A stretch of 64,000 bases of DNA from Ahaetulla prasina (taxonomy: Eukaryota; Chordata; Lepidosauria; Squamata; Colubridae). This document shows, piece by piece, positions 36,792-48,485 of the stretch. The stretch lies in NCBI RefSeq assembly GCF_028640845.1, contig NC_080546.1:53269409-53333408 (forward strand), written 5' to 3'. The notes below the pieces were generated by a model. That model did no database searches. It was not told the DNA's origin and saw only the letters and a list, made by a program, of their open reading frames with translations. The number at the start of each line of letters is the position of its first letter. Within the stretch, counting starts at the first letter, position 1. The position numbers and the translations under genes were made by a program.

Positions 36792-36922
36792 CGGTACATC
36801 ATCCCATTGCTGGCTCTTCACAAGTTCATAGGAGGGCTCAGTTAAATCAAATTTAGGGACAGGGAAACCTGGGATTGCATTGTGCAGATGAAAACCAAAT
36901 GTCACCAGCCAGCTGTTAACAT
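36792..36922 (-). CDS. TENM3: TENM3 penultimate exon: linker to the C-terminal domain
   Basis: A 131-nt exon: two bases finish an Asp codon, then 43 codons, [38 protein letters not shown] and WDDVP. It links the RHS core to the toxin-like C-terminal domain. The acceptor is TTTCTAG/AT at 36924-36923, and the donor CCG/GTAAGA at 36791-36786. It is too short to show up as a long open frame. It was placed by splice phase and by family knowledge. Confidence 0.92.
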
Positions 36923-38599
36923 CTAGAAAGCAATTATAAAGTAAGTTAGAAAAATGTCACGTGTCCCTCAATATGCGATTGAATTTAACACAGCATAATT
37001 TGAATGAATGGCGGTGAGCTGGATAATGCTCTGAGCTTTAAGATATATTTGGAAGAGAAAATCCATGGCAGGGCTGTAGTTTATTTGTTTAAAAGTTGTC
37101 CTCATTTATATACAACCAATGACCCAGAGAAAGGAATCTAGTGAAGCTAGTTTTTAAATGCACTATTTATACAATTCAGAATAATCTGCAGCAATAATCT
37201 ATGATCTATTATAGATGATTCCATGTGATCCACATAATTTCTTTATGCAGATAAGGCTATCTGCTTAATAAATATAGGGAGAGCACTAGATCCTCGAATC
37301 CCATGAATTCAACTATTGCAAGACAACGAGGAACAGAAGAGGAAGAGGAAGAGAAAGAATACTGCTATGAATAGATGATCACGACTATTGGGGAAAAAAA
37401 GTATTTGGACACCTTTTAGAAAAAAAGCCTCTTTAGTGAATTAATAAGATCTTAACGATCCTAATTTGGAATATATTTGATCTTATGTTCCAATTATGTA
37501 AGTCCAAAGTGCAACTGCAACTTATCCCTAATGTTACTGCAATGTAGATATATTAAGCAGGAATGTACGAATAGCATGATTCTTTCTAGTACATGGTAGG
37601 ATCATATAAGTGTGTTATAATTAGGTAAATAAATTATGCAACTAATTCACTGAAAAAGTGAAGCATAGTTCTTAGATACTGAGAGCAGCTGGCATTAATA
37701 TTTCAAGTGATTTACAATGAACTTGTATCCATTTCTTTGAAAGAAAATAAATTACAAAGGAATACAATGGTGTCCAAATATATATTTATAAACAAAATGC
37801 AAGTATATTGTGAATTAAGTTTTTGGATTCAAAAATGGTTAAACATTAAAATACCAAATTTCTTAGTTTAAGGCCTTTCTATGAAGTACTTGAAAACGTA
37901 GCAGAGCTACGTAAATCAAAAAGCATTACTACTTAAACTACAGATAAACCTACAACCATAAATAGCAAGAAGGAATGTTTGTACATTATTTTTCCCACTG
38001 ACACACAACTGCTTGGAAAACTTTTCTTTTAAAGATCCAAGGTGTTATCATGCAAGCAAAAAATCCTCACATGTTTCCTAGATATATTGGCCATCTGGCA
38101 AAATAGCACTCATAATATACAATGAATTTGCAGACTTATAAACTGTTGCCATAGTAACCATTTAGTCAAACGGAAACATCAAAACCCCATTTTCTTTTGA
38201 ATCCTCTAAGAGATAAAATATTCTATAGAGACAGGGAACAAGGCCTATTATGAGGATTTTTGATAAGTCTTATTGTCTATTAAGTTACTACATCTATCAT
38301 TGATTACAATGAAATTCTTCCCTGGGTAAAAAAAAGACACCATCACAAGATCTCAGATAGATCTAATTAAGAAAAATGAAATACTTATTTACTATTTTAC
38401 CTAACTGTGTATACTTCTCACTTATATGAAGCAAGGTAGAATACACATACATTTTTACCTTAACAAAGTATATTCCTACTATATATATACTCTATATACT
38501 TTTATATATCAGATGCTGTAATTCCAAGGTGATATACATGTATAATATAATTTAATAAAAACAACAGAAAATTGTACTTTATTAAATGTACATATTTAC
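36923..38599 (-). other. TENM3 intron (1.7 kb), nothing else recognised
   Basis: AT-rich, with a TA-rich run at about 38480-38512. No dispersed repeat was recognised. Confidence 0.7.
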
Positions 38600-40211
38600 C
38601 TGTGATATAATCTTTCACATCGTGTATTCGGCTGGCTGGATTGTTATTTCTAAACATGTACAGGTTAAAAGGAGCTGGATCTTTCCCTATTTTTTTCCAA
38701 ATTTCAATATCAGGTGTAGTCCAACGGCCTGCCAATATGTCATAATCTCTTTGACCAAAATGAATTAATTTGGTTAGTGGGTCATAAAGACCTCCATGGA
38801 ATCCTATCACCAACTGGAAATCGAGGTTAGAATCAAAATAGATTTCGCCGTAGGCAGTATACTGAATCTGCTTCAGCATGAGACCATTACTACTGAAAAC
38901 AGCCAGCGGGGTTCCAGTGTTGTCTGAGGCGATATAGAACTCATCTCCACTGCTAATCTCCATGGCAAATAAATGTCCTTGCAAGTCATAATAGAGAGAG
39001 GTGATTTCAGAGCTTGAGTGATTATACACATGAGTTATTCTTGTTGGATATGTGAGATCTGCATAAAAAAATTGAAGATGCTGTCCCAGGCTGGTTTTAC
39101 TGGAAACACGTCTTCCAAGTCCATCATAACGATATATCACTGTCCATCCACTGCCTTTGCTATAAACTCTGGTAAGGAGGCCCTTTGAACTGTATTCAAA
39201 TATCTCAGTGCCCCTCTGTCGCAGGAATCCATCTTCATCTAACCGGTATTGAACATCACCAAGTCGAGTGATTCTGTCCCTCAGATCGTATCGCAGTGGT
39301 GTCAATCGAGCACTATTACTTGGATTCAACAAGTGGAGATTGCCATTCAAATCATAGTTGTAGCGCCACATTATTTTCTCATTAAGGTAAACTGTCTGTA
39401 GCTGGCCATCAACATCATATTCATAACCGTACTTGGTAGTGTTAGCAAATGGGCCTATTTTAATTTCTCTTTTAGTTACTCGGCCCATGTTGTCATATTG
39501 AATTGTAATCCAGTACATAAGTGAACGGAATATTTCATACTGAATTTCCTTTATGCGACCATGAGCATCAAAGTGTTTTGTGTAAGTCATTACAGCTGTT
39601 GAAATTATCTGATTAATATCATAATAAATAACCCCAAATTTTCCAAACTGCTCAACTTTTCCAGATATGTCATCAAACTGGTAGAGATCAATAGGCAATG
39701 GAGTTTCATTGATAACACCTTGCATGCTAGTCACTCTGAAGCTATTGTCATAGCTGTAGTCAAATCGGGCATTTACCATTCCATCTTCACTAAAGCGGAA
39801 AATCTGCCTGTCAATCAATGGACCAATTTGCCTGTATCTAATGGTGCAAATAAAGCCATCACTCTGGAGGTTTACTGTTTTCAGAACTCCTGCTGTCTCA
39901 TCATAAGTAAAACTCACTCTTGTGCTATCATATAGAATTTCAGAAAGCCTGGTCTGTCTTCGATATTTGAACAAGACTCTCCGGCTTGTGCCCAAGAAAG
40001 CAGTTTGTAACAGCTGTCCTTCTTCATTGTAGTCCATGATGACAGAGGCATTGCTTTCTGGAGGATTATAGATGTTCCGATAGTAGCCAATAGAACGGAT
40101 AGTCTGCATAGTGTGGCGAGCTACACTGGGCATGGTTATTGCAGAAAGCCGATCCAGTAAGTCATATTCAAAGATATATTGCCGTTGGCTATGCAGTAAG
40201 AGAACCATTGA
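38600..40211 (-). CDS. TENM3: TENM3 large exon: YD repeats and RHS-associated core
   Basis: A 1612-nt exon, open throughout, encodes 537 codons plus one base. It starts [17 protein letters not shown] and continues with many YD repeats ([51 protein letters not shown]). It ends in the RHS-associated core ([55 protein letters not shown]). This core closes the barrel and precedes the C-terminal domain, which is partly inside the shell. The acceptor is TTTTTCAG/TCA at 40213-40212, and the donor CACAG/GTAAAT at 38599-38594. One very large exon for this region is the usual teneurin arrangement. Confidence 0.96.
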
Positions 40212-41930
40212 CTGAAAAAGAAAACAGAGTTTAATCAAGTGTCAAAACTATTGGTAGACTAGCAACACTGTTTTTTTGTTTTTTTTTACTAAATCATCAT
40301 TATTCAAATTGAGTAATTCTTGACCTTACATATTGGTAATTGCCTAATTCATTTGGATACTTAATTGCAAGAGGATCTATAATGAGTCACTCCAGATTCC
40401 TAATGTGTTCTTGTTGTGACTGAGTCATCCTTTTATCAAGTACTCAATGCCAAACAGCAGATTGTCAATGGACTGGGATAAGTCATGTTTAATACCAACA
40501 AAAGTGAGGCTGTCTTAAGCCAGCAACTCAAGAAGGGAACAACATATGGAGGAGACAATTTTACTCCTGTAATTAGAGATAATTTACTGAGAATTTTACT
40601 AGCCTGAAGATCCCTGAACCTCCTCTTTTATATCTATTTGTCAGATGGGTGAAGCAATTGGCTTGTTATTTACATCAAATTTTGCAGAGTTAATTAGTCA
40701 CCAAATGATTCCTTTTGTAAAGCTTTGGCATTACACATCACTACCACTGTTATTTTATATTACTCACATGAAGATGTATAAAACTCTCAGCATCTGTCAC
40801 TGTCGGTAGCTGTTTCCACCTAAGGCAAATTCTACTCTGTCCCACTAAAGGACATCAAATTAAATAATGATAAAAGACTTCTTATGCTTTGTTCAGTATT
40901 GCCATGCTAGGGAGTATATAATTAAGTATGCAGCACTGGTTTAATACCATATTTCATTTTGGACAACCCTCCCCCCACAATTCTGAGCCAAGAATAAATA
41001 ACCAACTTTGCTGGACAAATGTGAAAAAACACATTAGTATTTGTGTGTATGCATATGTGTGTGTAAGAGACAAAGATAGAAACACATATACACACAGAAA
41101 AATCATTGTTTAAATCGTTACATTTATGCTGCAGTTTAGAACTTTCATAAATTTGACTTGATAGTGAATATGCTGTTCTTTCTTGGTGCAAAGTGAAAAA
41201 AATGTTTGGAAAATGTTTTTATATTCCCTTTTCAGATTTAGCCTGGCAAAGCTACCACTGTTTTTATTTGTGTTAACAGACATTCTTAAGGGTAACTTCA
41301 TTTGAAAAAATATAATATTAAATAAACAATCACTACAACATTGAGAAAAGTGTTAGGTTAACATGACTGCTTATAAAGAGTATCTCCAAATACAAATGAC
41401 TCTGCTTGCCACCTAAATGCGCTTCAATCTCTTTGAAATCCTAGAAATGTATAATCATTCCGTGTGATTTCAATGACATAATTAAATTCCATGAAATTGT
41501 ATCCACAGACAACAAGCTAGTAAATTCTAGGAAATCAAATTTATCTTACATACTGTATATCTCAATCAATTTTCTGGGATGGATTTTCCGTAAACACAGT
41601 GCAACAGTGAAGATGTGAGCTAGGACCAAAGAGACCAGGGTTCAAATGACCACAAAATTAGAAAGTTTACTGGATGAGTAGGATCAATCATTACTGTTCA
41701 TTACTTGGCTGAACAGTAATGTTCAGCTGAGTAATCACTTTGCAGGGGAATGAACTATAAAAATCATATGTGTTACTGCAAGATCTTGGAGGAAAGTGTG
41801 CGCACATACACACACACAGTTTTCTCTGCCTAAAATGGCAAATATCATGCAGCAATCATTTTTAACATTTTATGCGGAAATAATTCTTTAATAGAACTGC
41901 AAACCAACATTTCAACTAATAGTTGAGTAC
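40212..41930 (-). other. TENM3 intron (1.7 kb), nothing else recognised
   Basis: AT-rich intron with short (TG)/(AC) runs near 41038-41105 and 41800-41818. No dispersed repeat was recognised. Confidence 0.7.
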
Positions 41931-42227
41931 CTTTTCAAGATACGTGTAGCTCCATGTTTTACCATCAGCAAATACTCTAGATACAATCCTTCCCTGTCCA
42001 TCATAATCTACTTTTTCACTAGTGGTGCCTCGTTGGATGCTACCAATTTGACCTGTAGATGAATAGGTAACATTGACAGCCATAAGCTTGCTGCTTGGGA
42101 ACCAGAGAGTTGGATGTCCTGAAGTATCATAGGCGATTCTCAGTAGAAATTTACGGTGATCATCATAAATCTTCTCTGTCTTTGAAGTCCGATCAAAGTC
42201 AACTGAAAGGAGGTTCCTACCATTAAC
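41931..42227 (-). CDS. TENM3: TENM3 exon (fourth from last): YD repeats
   Basis: The exon is 297 nt, exactly 99 codons (phase 0 at both ends). It encodes [14 protein letters not shown], then [48 protein letters not shown] and [14 protein letters not shown], ending TYLEK. Repeated YD motifs mark it as part of the beta-barrel shell. The acceptor is AAAAG/GTT at 42229-42228, and the donor AAG/GTACTC at 41930-41925. Because it is a multiple of three with symmetric phases, skipping it would keep the frame. Confidence 0.93.
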
Positions 42228-43879
42228 CTTTTATGAAACAAATAAGACAACAAAATAAATAATGTGAGGGAAGGGGCACTGAGCTGCTTATTATTTCTTT
42301 ATAGAATCAGCCACTGTTTGAATACCATTGTTTAAAGACCATTTACAATGATTGATTTTTTTTGTCAGTAAACTAATTTAGCAACTTCTTAGTATAATAG
42401 CCAGGGATTAGGTTGCCATTTTAAAAGGTTTCATTAAATAAAGATGCACTGACATTTTATTCAAAATGTTTTCAATTAATGCTGATAGAATTTAGTTAAA
42501 TGTTAATATAATTCAACAATATATACATTGAGATCTTTTACAATACTCAACAAGATTTACAGAGGAAATTATAAAGATATAGTAGAATTATCACTATAAT
42601 AATGAAAAATCAAAATAAAAGGCCAACAACATGTTGGTGAAATATAAGAACAGCTTTTCAAATAGATCATCAAAAATAGACACGAATAGATAAGTCAAGA
42701 AAATTTGAATGTTCATTTACTTTCTAATTTTATAAGATAAATTATATTACACACATAATGTAATATGAAGAATTTTCGGGAAGAATTTCTCAGACTAATG
42801 GATCCTCTGAGCTGCATTGTTTGAAGCCTGAAAGAAATATTTAAACCCTGGGAAAAGTAATATTCTTAAAACAGATAATACATTATTCAGACTTTCATAA
42901 ATAAAATCGAATTTTGATATTTTGACCTAATAGCCAAGGACTGTAGAATTATCTAGCCAAATGCCACATTTTAAAAAAAAACACCTCACTTATTATATAT
43001 TGATAAATTCTACAGCAGAAGACATTTACAAATAAATATCATTAGGACCAGGATGTTGGATATTTTCTGCAATTCACTGAAGCAAGGAGCAATGAAAAGT
43101 AATGCTTTTCAGTTGTACAAAAAAAAATCTTATAATACACAATGTAAAGTATAAGCATTTGTATTTTTTCTTACAAAAAAGAACAATAATGAGTTGCATT
43201 TTAATTTCAATTCTGTTATATTCCATTCTTTTCATAATTTTACTGTCTGTTTTGAATTTGCAGTTCTATTTTTCATTTTAGTGTCAGGTTTCACTATGTC
43301 AAAATCCTATAAAGACATCCGCTATATTTAGAAAACAGAATTCTATTGAAAAATGGATTAATGACATTAGTTCTGGAACTTTTCAGGAGAAAGATGGTAA
43401 TATCTTTAAACTAAAGTATTTATTTTGTTAGATAGTCTAGAGATACAAAGAATGGTTTTTGTTGGGCAATAGAAACAAAAGGTCCAAAGTTTTCTGATCA
43501 TATTCCAGAAGTTTTTAAAAGGAAAGCATTTTAACAAGGATGCTGGATTTCTAGTCTTTAATTATCTGAATACAGATAGAAAAATCTATTCCAAGTTGGG
43601 GTCCCGCTGTTCAAAATCTTTTACAATAATCTTCTAGGCAACTGTAATTTGATTGAAGTATTCAAAAGTGAGGGTCAATAAGAATTGTTTGCAACATATT
43701 TCTTTTCATCTTGTTTTGATAAGAAATGTTTTTGAATGCTTTCAAAGTACATGTGCATTACATAAATGCATGCTTTTCTGGAAACTGCAGAAAAGCAGTA
43801 AGGAACAGTAAACCATAGTTAAGATAAGAAAAATGCAAAAAGTAAAAAGAATTGTATCTAAATCTAGTTTATACCAAAT

Positions 43880-45760
43880 TATTCACTATAGCTCTCCATA
43901 TACCTTTTATTCTTGCAAATCACTCTTGCTTTTAGCACATTTGTGCACCACTTCTTTACACTCAAAACTTGTCTCTTTTTTCAAGACCTTATTCACTCCA
44001 TCCAACTACAATTTTCTCAGCCTTCCAATTGCTCTTGACCCATTCATTCTTCTTCAGATGTATTTTCTATAATTGGACCCTCTTTCAATTTCCCCTTCTG
44101 ATGAAACCATCTTACTAACCTTCACTTTGTGCTAGTCACTGACATCTGTATTCACATTCTTTTGACACTCATTAATTCTTTATCCTACCACCTTTTGTTT
44201 TACCATACATTTATTTGAATACCCCATTCCTACTGCATTCAACTTATTTTTGTTTCTGACCTATCCAAATTTCAGTTCCCACATATCAAAATAGCTAGAA
44301 GCCAGTTCTTATACACAAATTTATTTCATATTATATGCACATTACATACTGTCTATTTTTCTTTCTAGCAGCGCTTGTATCACTTAAAATGTTACATTCC
44401 TTTCCCATTTTTAGCAAATTTTCACCAAGGTCCAAGCCAATCAATGTTACTTTGATTCAAATCCTTGCTCAAAGTATAAAGAGATGATGCTTTTACCCTT
44501 ACTCACACAATGTGTGAACATGTTAACATTCCCTCAGCAGCACTATTTGCAAAGACCTTTCTCTTAAAAGCCCTTGGCATTCTCTTCATTAGAGTAACCC
44601 CCACATTCTGTGGTACTATTGTCACTTCCACCCAGTGTGTGTAATTCTCACTTAATTCAGGGCAACTTCAAATCCTTTCTCCATATATTATTGTTAATGC
44701 TTGGAACTCATTACCTGACTCCATAGTCTCTACTCAAAATCCCAAAATCTTCAACCAAAAACTGTCTACTATTGACCTCACCCCATTCCTAAAAGGACTA
44801 TAAGGGCGTGCATAAGAGCACAAAAGTGCCTACTGTTCCTGACCTATTGTACCCTTTATTATATCAAATTGATATAGCTAATGCATATTCTTTACTTATA
44901 TATATTATATATATATATTTTCTTCATGATATGTTTTTTTTTACTTATGACAATGTTTGTGTATACTTCTTGTGACAAAATGAAAAAAAAATATTCACTT
45001 CCATTCATTCTCCTGAGAGATTAATTTATATTCTGCCAGCTTTTCAGATACAACTCATACATTTAGTTCTTGTAGTCATATACTTACTCTCATACATTAA
45101 CTTCCTTTTTTCCATGCATATTTTTTTTCCTGATTCACTTTTGATGTTTTCAAATAATGGCTTGCCCCACATTCATAACTTCTCATCTCCCCTATATCCT
45201 TCACTAATGTCTCAGTTTGTAATAATAAACAATTATATCAGTTACATTTTTTGAATCATTTACTTTCCCTGTGCATTCTGCTTCAATGACATGTTGAAAA
45301 CCGACCTTTTTGTAAATATAGGTTGAACAGAATGTTTTATTCTTTGATGTCCAAATGGCAGTAACATTTTTTCTATGCTCTATTGCCTTTTTCCTACCAT
45401 CTATTCATGTCACCATCATCTAACAGAATATTTTCCCCCTGGATTGCATTCATTCAATACGTTGCACAATTTTTCCAAACCTTCTCTCTTATTTTCATTC
45501 ACTGGAAAATAATATGTAATTATCACCAACCTACGAATTTTACTTTCAGCAACCTCAACAACTAACATGACATAAATGCATACTTTCTGGTATTCATTTA
45601 AGCCTTTTTATTAATTAAAACCTCCCTACTTATACTTATCAACACCATTCCATTCTTAATTTCATAAGCATATATAATAACATCACTCTTGTTAATTCAT
45701 GCCTTTGCCATTTATGCTTTTAGGTTCCAGTTTGCAATCTTTCACATGCCATGGCTGTGA
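43880..45760 (-). mobile_element. Decayed LINE-like element (RTE-like endonuclease and RT tail), interrupted
   Basis: Translated on the minus strand with many stops and shifts, the right part (about 45000-45760) contains IIAYYFPVNE-like, D-MN-W-VGKR-like and LPFGHQ-like blocks in the order of an apurinic-type endonuclease. The left part (43880-44680) contains a cysteine/tryptophan-rich tail (VKKWCTNV, ARVICKNK) like some RTE-group reverse-transcriptase C-termini. The similarity is weak and read by eye. An alternative is an unrelated old transposon with purine-strand bias. The plus-strand LINE fragment at 44690-44990 would then be a later insertion. Confidence 0.4.
44690..44990 (+). mobile_element. 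Jockey-superfamily LINE 3' end in a TENM3 intron
   Basis: It encodes remnants of the C-terminal block (NAWNSLPDSIVS-like, STIDLTPFLKGL) followed by the same 3' UTR as 29990-31490 ('gggcgtgcataagagcac', 'aaaagtgcctac') and an A-rich tail after TTGTGACAAAATG. About 300 bp remain. Confidence 0.8.
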
Positions 45761-46539
45761 CTAGATAGACTCATGGATACTGACCTCTGTTGCCTATCAG
45801 GGTGTTGGTAAATTGAGGCTTTTCAATAGAACATTCAAATGAGATTGAGACAATGCTGATTAGGTTACCAGTTTTACTAACATCTTTCCATATGTAAGAG
45901 CTCCTGCTAAAACTAGAGACACTATAGGTCAATTTTGACTACTGAAGATTTCAGATAGTATGCTACAAACACTGATAAAGCCCAATTATTTCCCAAGCAT
46001 GCTTGAAGTCCTTTGGTATGAAAGCTAGTATCTCTAACCTGGACACTAGCTCACAAACCAACATACATACTACAGGGAGAGCCCACATTTCATACATTCA
46101 GTGAAATGAAACACACCTAGGGTTATAAACTTCCTTTTTTAAAAAGTAAGTAATTATATAGTTGATGACTACAGCTTAATGTTTAAGATTAATTTAAAAC
46201 ACTGTTAACGCGACCTCATCTAAAATGATCACTCTATGTATCTGCAGAAAAGATAGGGTTGTATGGGAAGGATTTCATATTTAGTGTGTAATGCTAATGG
46301 TAAAAACTGAAGATTATAAATCCGGAAATAAATAGAACAATATGAATTAGGATATTCCTTTCCGAGGCATTGTTAACTTTAAATTATATAAGCAAGGATT
46401 ATTCCTTTCCCTTTTTATTTTATTGGTCTTAGAAGACTTGCTAAAAGAAAAAAAAAGGTCATTTGAAGCAGTGAAAGCTGTCAGTAGGTCTTCTGTACTA
46501 TTCATCTTAAACTAAAAATGCATTAGAGATGTAACTTAC

Positions 46540-46775
46540 TCTGAGTTTACGGCCAAACACATTCACTTTGCCTTGTGCTTGTTCTTTTCGAAATCTCCAC
46601 TCCACTAAATTCTGTCCATTTTCTCCAGGAAGAGTCATATTTCTTTTTGCTACAGTTGGGTTGGCTGTACCTGCTAAAACATGTGGTTCTGTTTGGTAGT
46701 GTGTATCCAGGCCACTGGCATAAATGATTCTGAGAGACCCATCATATCCAATCTGGTAGCTATTTCTTAACTGAT
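46540..46775 (-). CDS. TENM3: TENM3 exon (fifth from last): YD shell segment
   Basis: A 236-nt exon. Its first two bases complete an Asp codon with the previous exon, and 78 codons follow: [18 protein letters not shown], then [38 protein letters not shown] and GRKLR. The segment belongs to the extracellular YD-repeat shell. The acceptor is TTTCAG/AT (46777-46776) and the donor AGA/GTAAGT (46539-46534). It ends exactly on a codon boundary (phase 0). The open frame continuing a few codons into the intron is not coding. Confidence 0.93.
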
Positions 46776-47390
46776 CTGAAATGAAACCCAGCAAAGATGT
46801 ATTTCTAAACCAAGATTTTTCATAAAAAATTATTCATAGCACAAACCAAGTCAACATTAATGCAACATTCAGTCGCATTAAAAAATACAAGTGTTTTAAT
46901 TTTAAACCATTTAAAACATTAAACATTAAAATTTTAATTTTTTGGTTATGACCTTTCAGCATTATCTGACTTCTTGATGCATATTCCAATGTATGACAAA
47001 TATATGCCGTAAGAAGCATTATTTTTACATCTACATATATTTTAGAATCATTTTAGAAATAGAATGTATATACAAGGTTTTAATCAATGTAACTAAATAT
47101 TTTTTAAACTTTTACTTGCAAATTGCATCCACAACTAGTGAAAGTGTAATCATAAAAATTAGAGACACAATCATAGAATTAATGACTTTATTCAGTTGAA
47201 TTTTCTTCTAAATAGGTATGTATATTATAGAAGATTAAGGCTTTAACCCAATACCTATACAAAACACAACTAGCTAACCTCCCTTTCAGGCTAGTTTTCA
47301 TCACAACTTGTAATACATATAACAGTGTTTTTTCTTTTAATTCATTTTTTTCTCTTGAAGATTATTGCTTCATTTAATTTGTTAACGTAC

Positions 47391-47566
47391 CTTGGACCAT
47401 TGTATAGAAAGAATCAATTGAGGATAGATTTGAAGTGATGCTGACATCATCTTCTCTGCTAGATGATTCAATGTCAACAGTAATAGCCCTTTCCATTTCT
47501 CCATGTAGATTAGTGACTACTCCAGTTGGAAATGTGACATTGGTCAATCTGCCTTCACTGTCATAG
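47391..47566 (-). CDS. TENM3: TENM3 exon (sixth from last): YD/RHS repeat
   Basis: A 176-nt exon encodes 58 whole codons, with split codons at both ends (one nucleotide at each side). It starts [17 protein letters not shown], a textbook YD (RHS) repeat that builds the beta-barrel shell of the extracellular domain, and ends [10 protein letters not shown]. The acceptor is TTTTAG/C at 47568-47567, and the donor G/GTACGT lies at 47390-47385. The acceptor's pyrimidine stretch is unusual: 15 nt upstream begins an (AAAC)8 repeat on the plus strand, i.e. (GTTT)8 in the transcript. The upstream partner exon lies beyond 64000. Confidence 0.93.
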
Positions 47567-47582
47567 CTAAAACAATTTATAG

Positions 47583-47614
47583 AAACAAACAAACAAACAA
47601 ACAAACAAACAAAC
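47583..47614. repeat. (AAAC)8 microsatellite next to a TENM3 splice acceptor
   Basis: Eight perfect AAAC units. In the TENM3 sense this is a (GTTT)n tract beginning 15 nt upstream of the AG of the exon at 47566, so it occupies the usual polypyrimidine and branch-site area. Confidence 0.95.
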
Positions 47615-48324
47615 GCAAGAATGAATTTTTTTACTCACTGACTCAAAATAGAAATTTCTGCTGATAACATTGTGAGGAATTTTGAGATTTTGTGCCTGAA
47701 TTATGCACAATGAAAAAATGAAGAATTTGTTAAATTTATTAAAATCTTTTTCAATATATAAAGGAAGCTTGGTAGAGGGGGAAAAAACCCCAATGGCTCT
47801 CAAGCCTGCATAGATGTCTCTTTGGACTATGACCAAATCCTACTACAATCTAATTTGCTATTTAAAAGGAATATCTTTAGTAGGGATTAATTGTTTTATG
47901 TTCCAAATTCACTTTTTTATAATAAGGGTAGATTTAATTCAGTTTGATACAAATGTTATATCCATTTTGATTTTTTTTTCTGTTTAATTTAGCATGCGGC
48001 TTATCCGTTTATGAAGAGAGTGAACTTTGTTCATATACATTCTTGACAGCATCACATTCTTAATGATACAACAATAAGCTGTGATAGGAGTAGCATTACT
48101 GTAGGGCCATTGTGATGCATTCACTGGAAACAAAAAATTGAATAGAAAAAGATAAAAATCTTAATATAAAAGAAACAAGTGGCACTTTAACCAAATATTA
48201 CAGTATCGAATGATCCTGCTCCCTGTACACTTAATCTCCTTTTCTTTCATGGTTTGTTTATTACAGGGGTCTGCAACCACATAAAAGAAAACCCTGGGAG
48301 CCACAAAACCTGGGTGGGCATGGC

Positions 48325-48457
48325 CAGTAGTGAGTTCCACTTACCTTCGCTACCGGTTTGAATTCGGGAGTGTGCGATGTCTGTGATGACCTCCAGGCGG
48401 ATGAGCGGATCTTCCCGCCACTACCAGTTCGCCTGAACCAACAGAAACCCACCACTG
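48325..48457. mobile_element. 133-bp hAT MITE nested in the composite
   Basis: It runs from CAGTAGTGAGTTCCAC to AACAGAAACCCACCACTG, with the 'ctaccggttt' motif inside. Flanks GGCATGGC (48317-48324) and GGCGTGGC (48458-48465) match at 7 of 8 positions. It is a common squamate hAT-derived family. Confidence 0.7.
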
Positions 48458-48485
48458 GGCGTGGCCAACTCAACATCACTCCCAC

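Larger units (their letters stand above)
42228..46539 (-). other. TENM3 intron (4.3 kb) with repeat insertions
   Basis: Mostly AT-rich intronic DNA. From about 43880 to 45760 the plus strand is poor in G and rich in C and T. Within it lies a plus-strand LINE 3' end at 44690-44990. The flanking asymmetric parts look like a decayed minus-strand LINE (listed separately). Confidence 0.7.
33204..47566 (-). other. TENM3: Teneurin-3 gene, last six exons and five introns
   Basis: Teneurins are large type II single-pass membrane proteins that pair across synapses and bind latrophilins. Six minus-strand exons are visible: 47391-47566, 46540-46775, 41931-42227, 38600-40211, 36792-36922 and 33204-33959. 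All internal borders are GT-AG and codon phases fit throughout. Together they give 3208 nt coding for 1068 residues plus a stop, about 40% of a protein family usually near 2700 residues. Introns are 615, 4312, 1719, 1677 and 2832 nt. The terminal peptide ([16 protein letters not shown], then SEIGKR) and flanking sequence point to paralogue 3 rather than 1, 2 or 4. I see no lesion in any exon. Confidence 0.95.

Noticed and set aside
38502..38599. Extension of the large TENM3 open frame past its splice donor
   Set aside because: The GTAAAT donor at 38599 and phase agreement with the next exon show that this stretch is intron.
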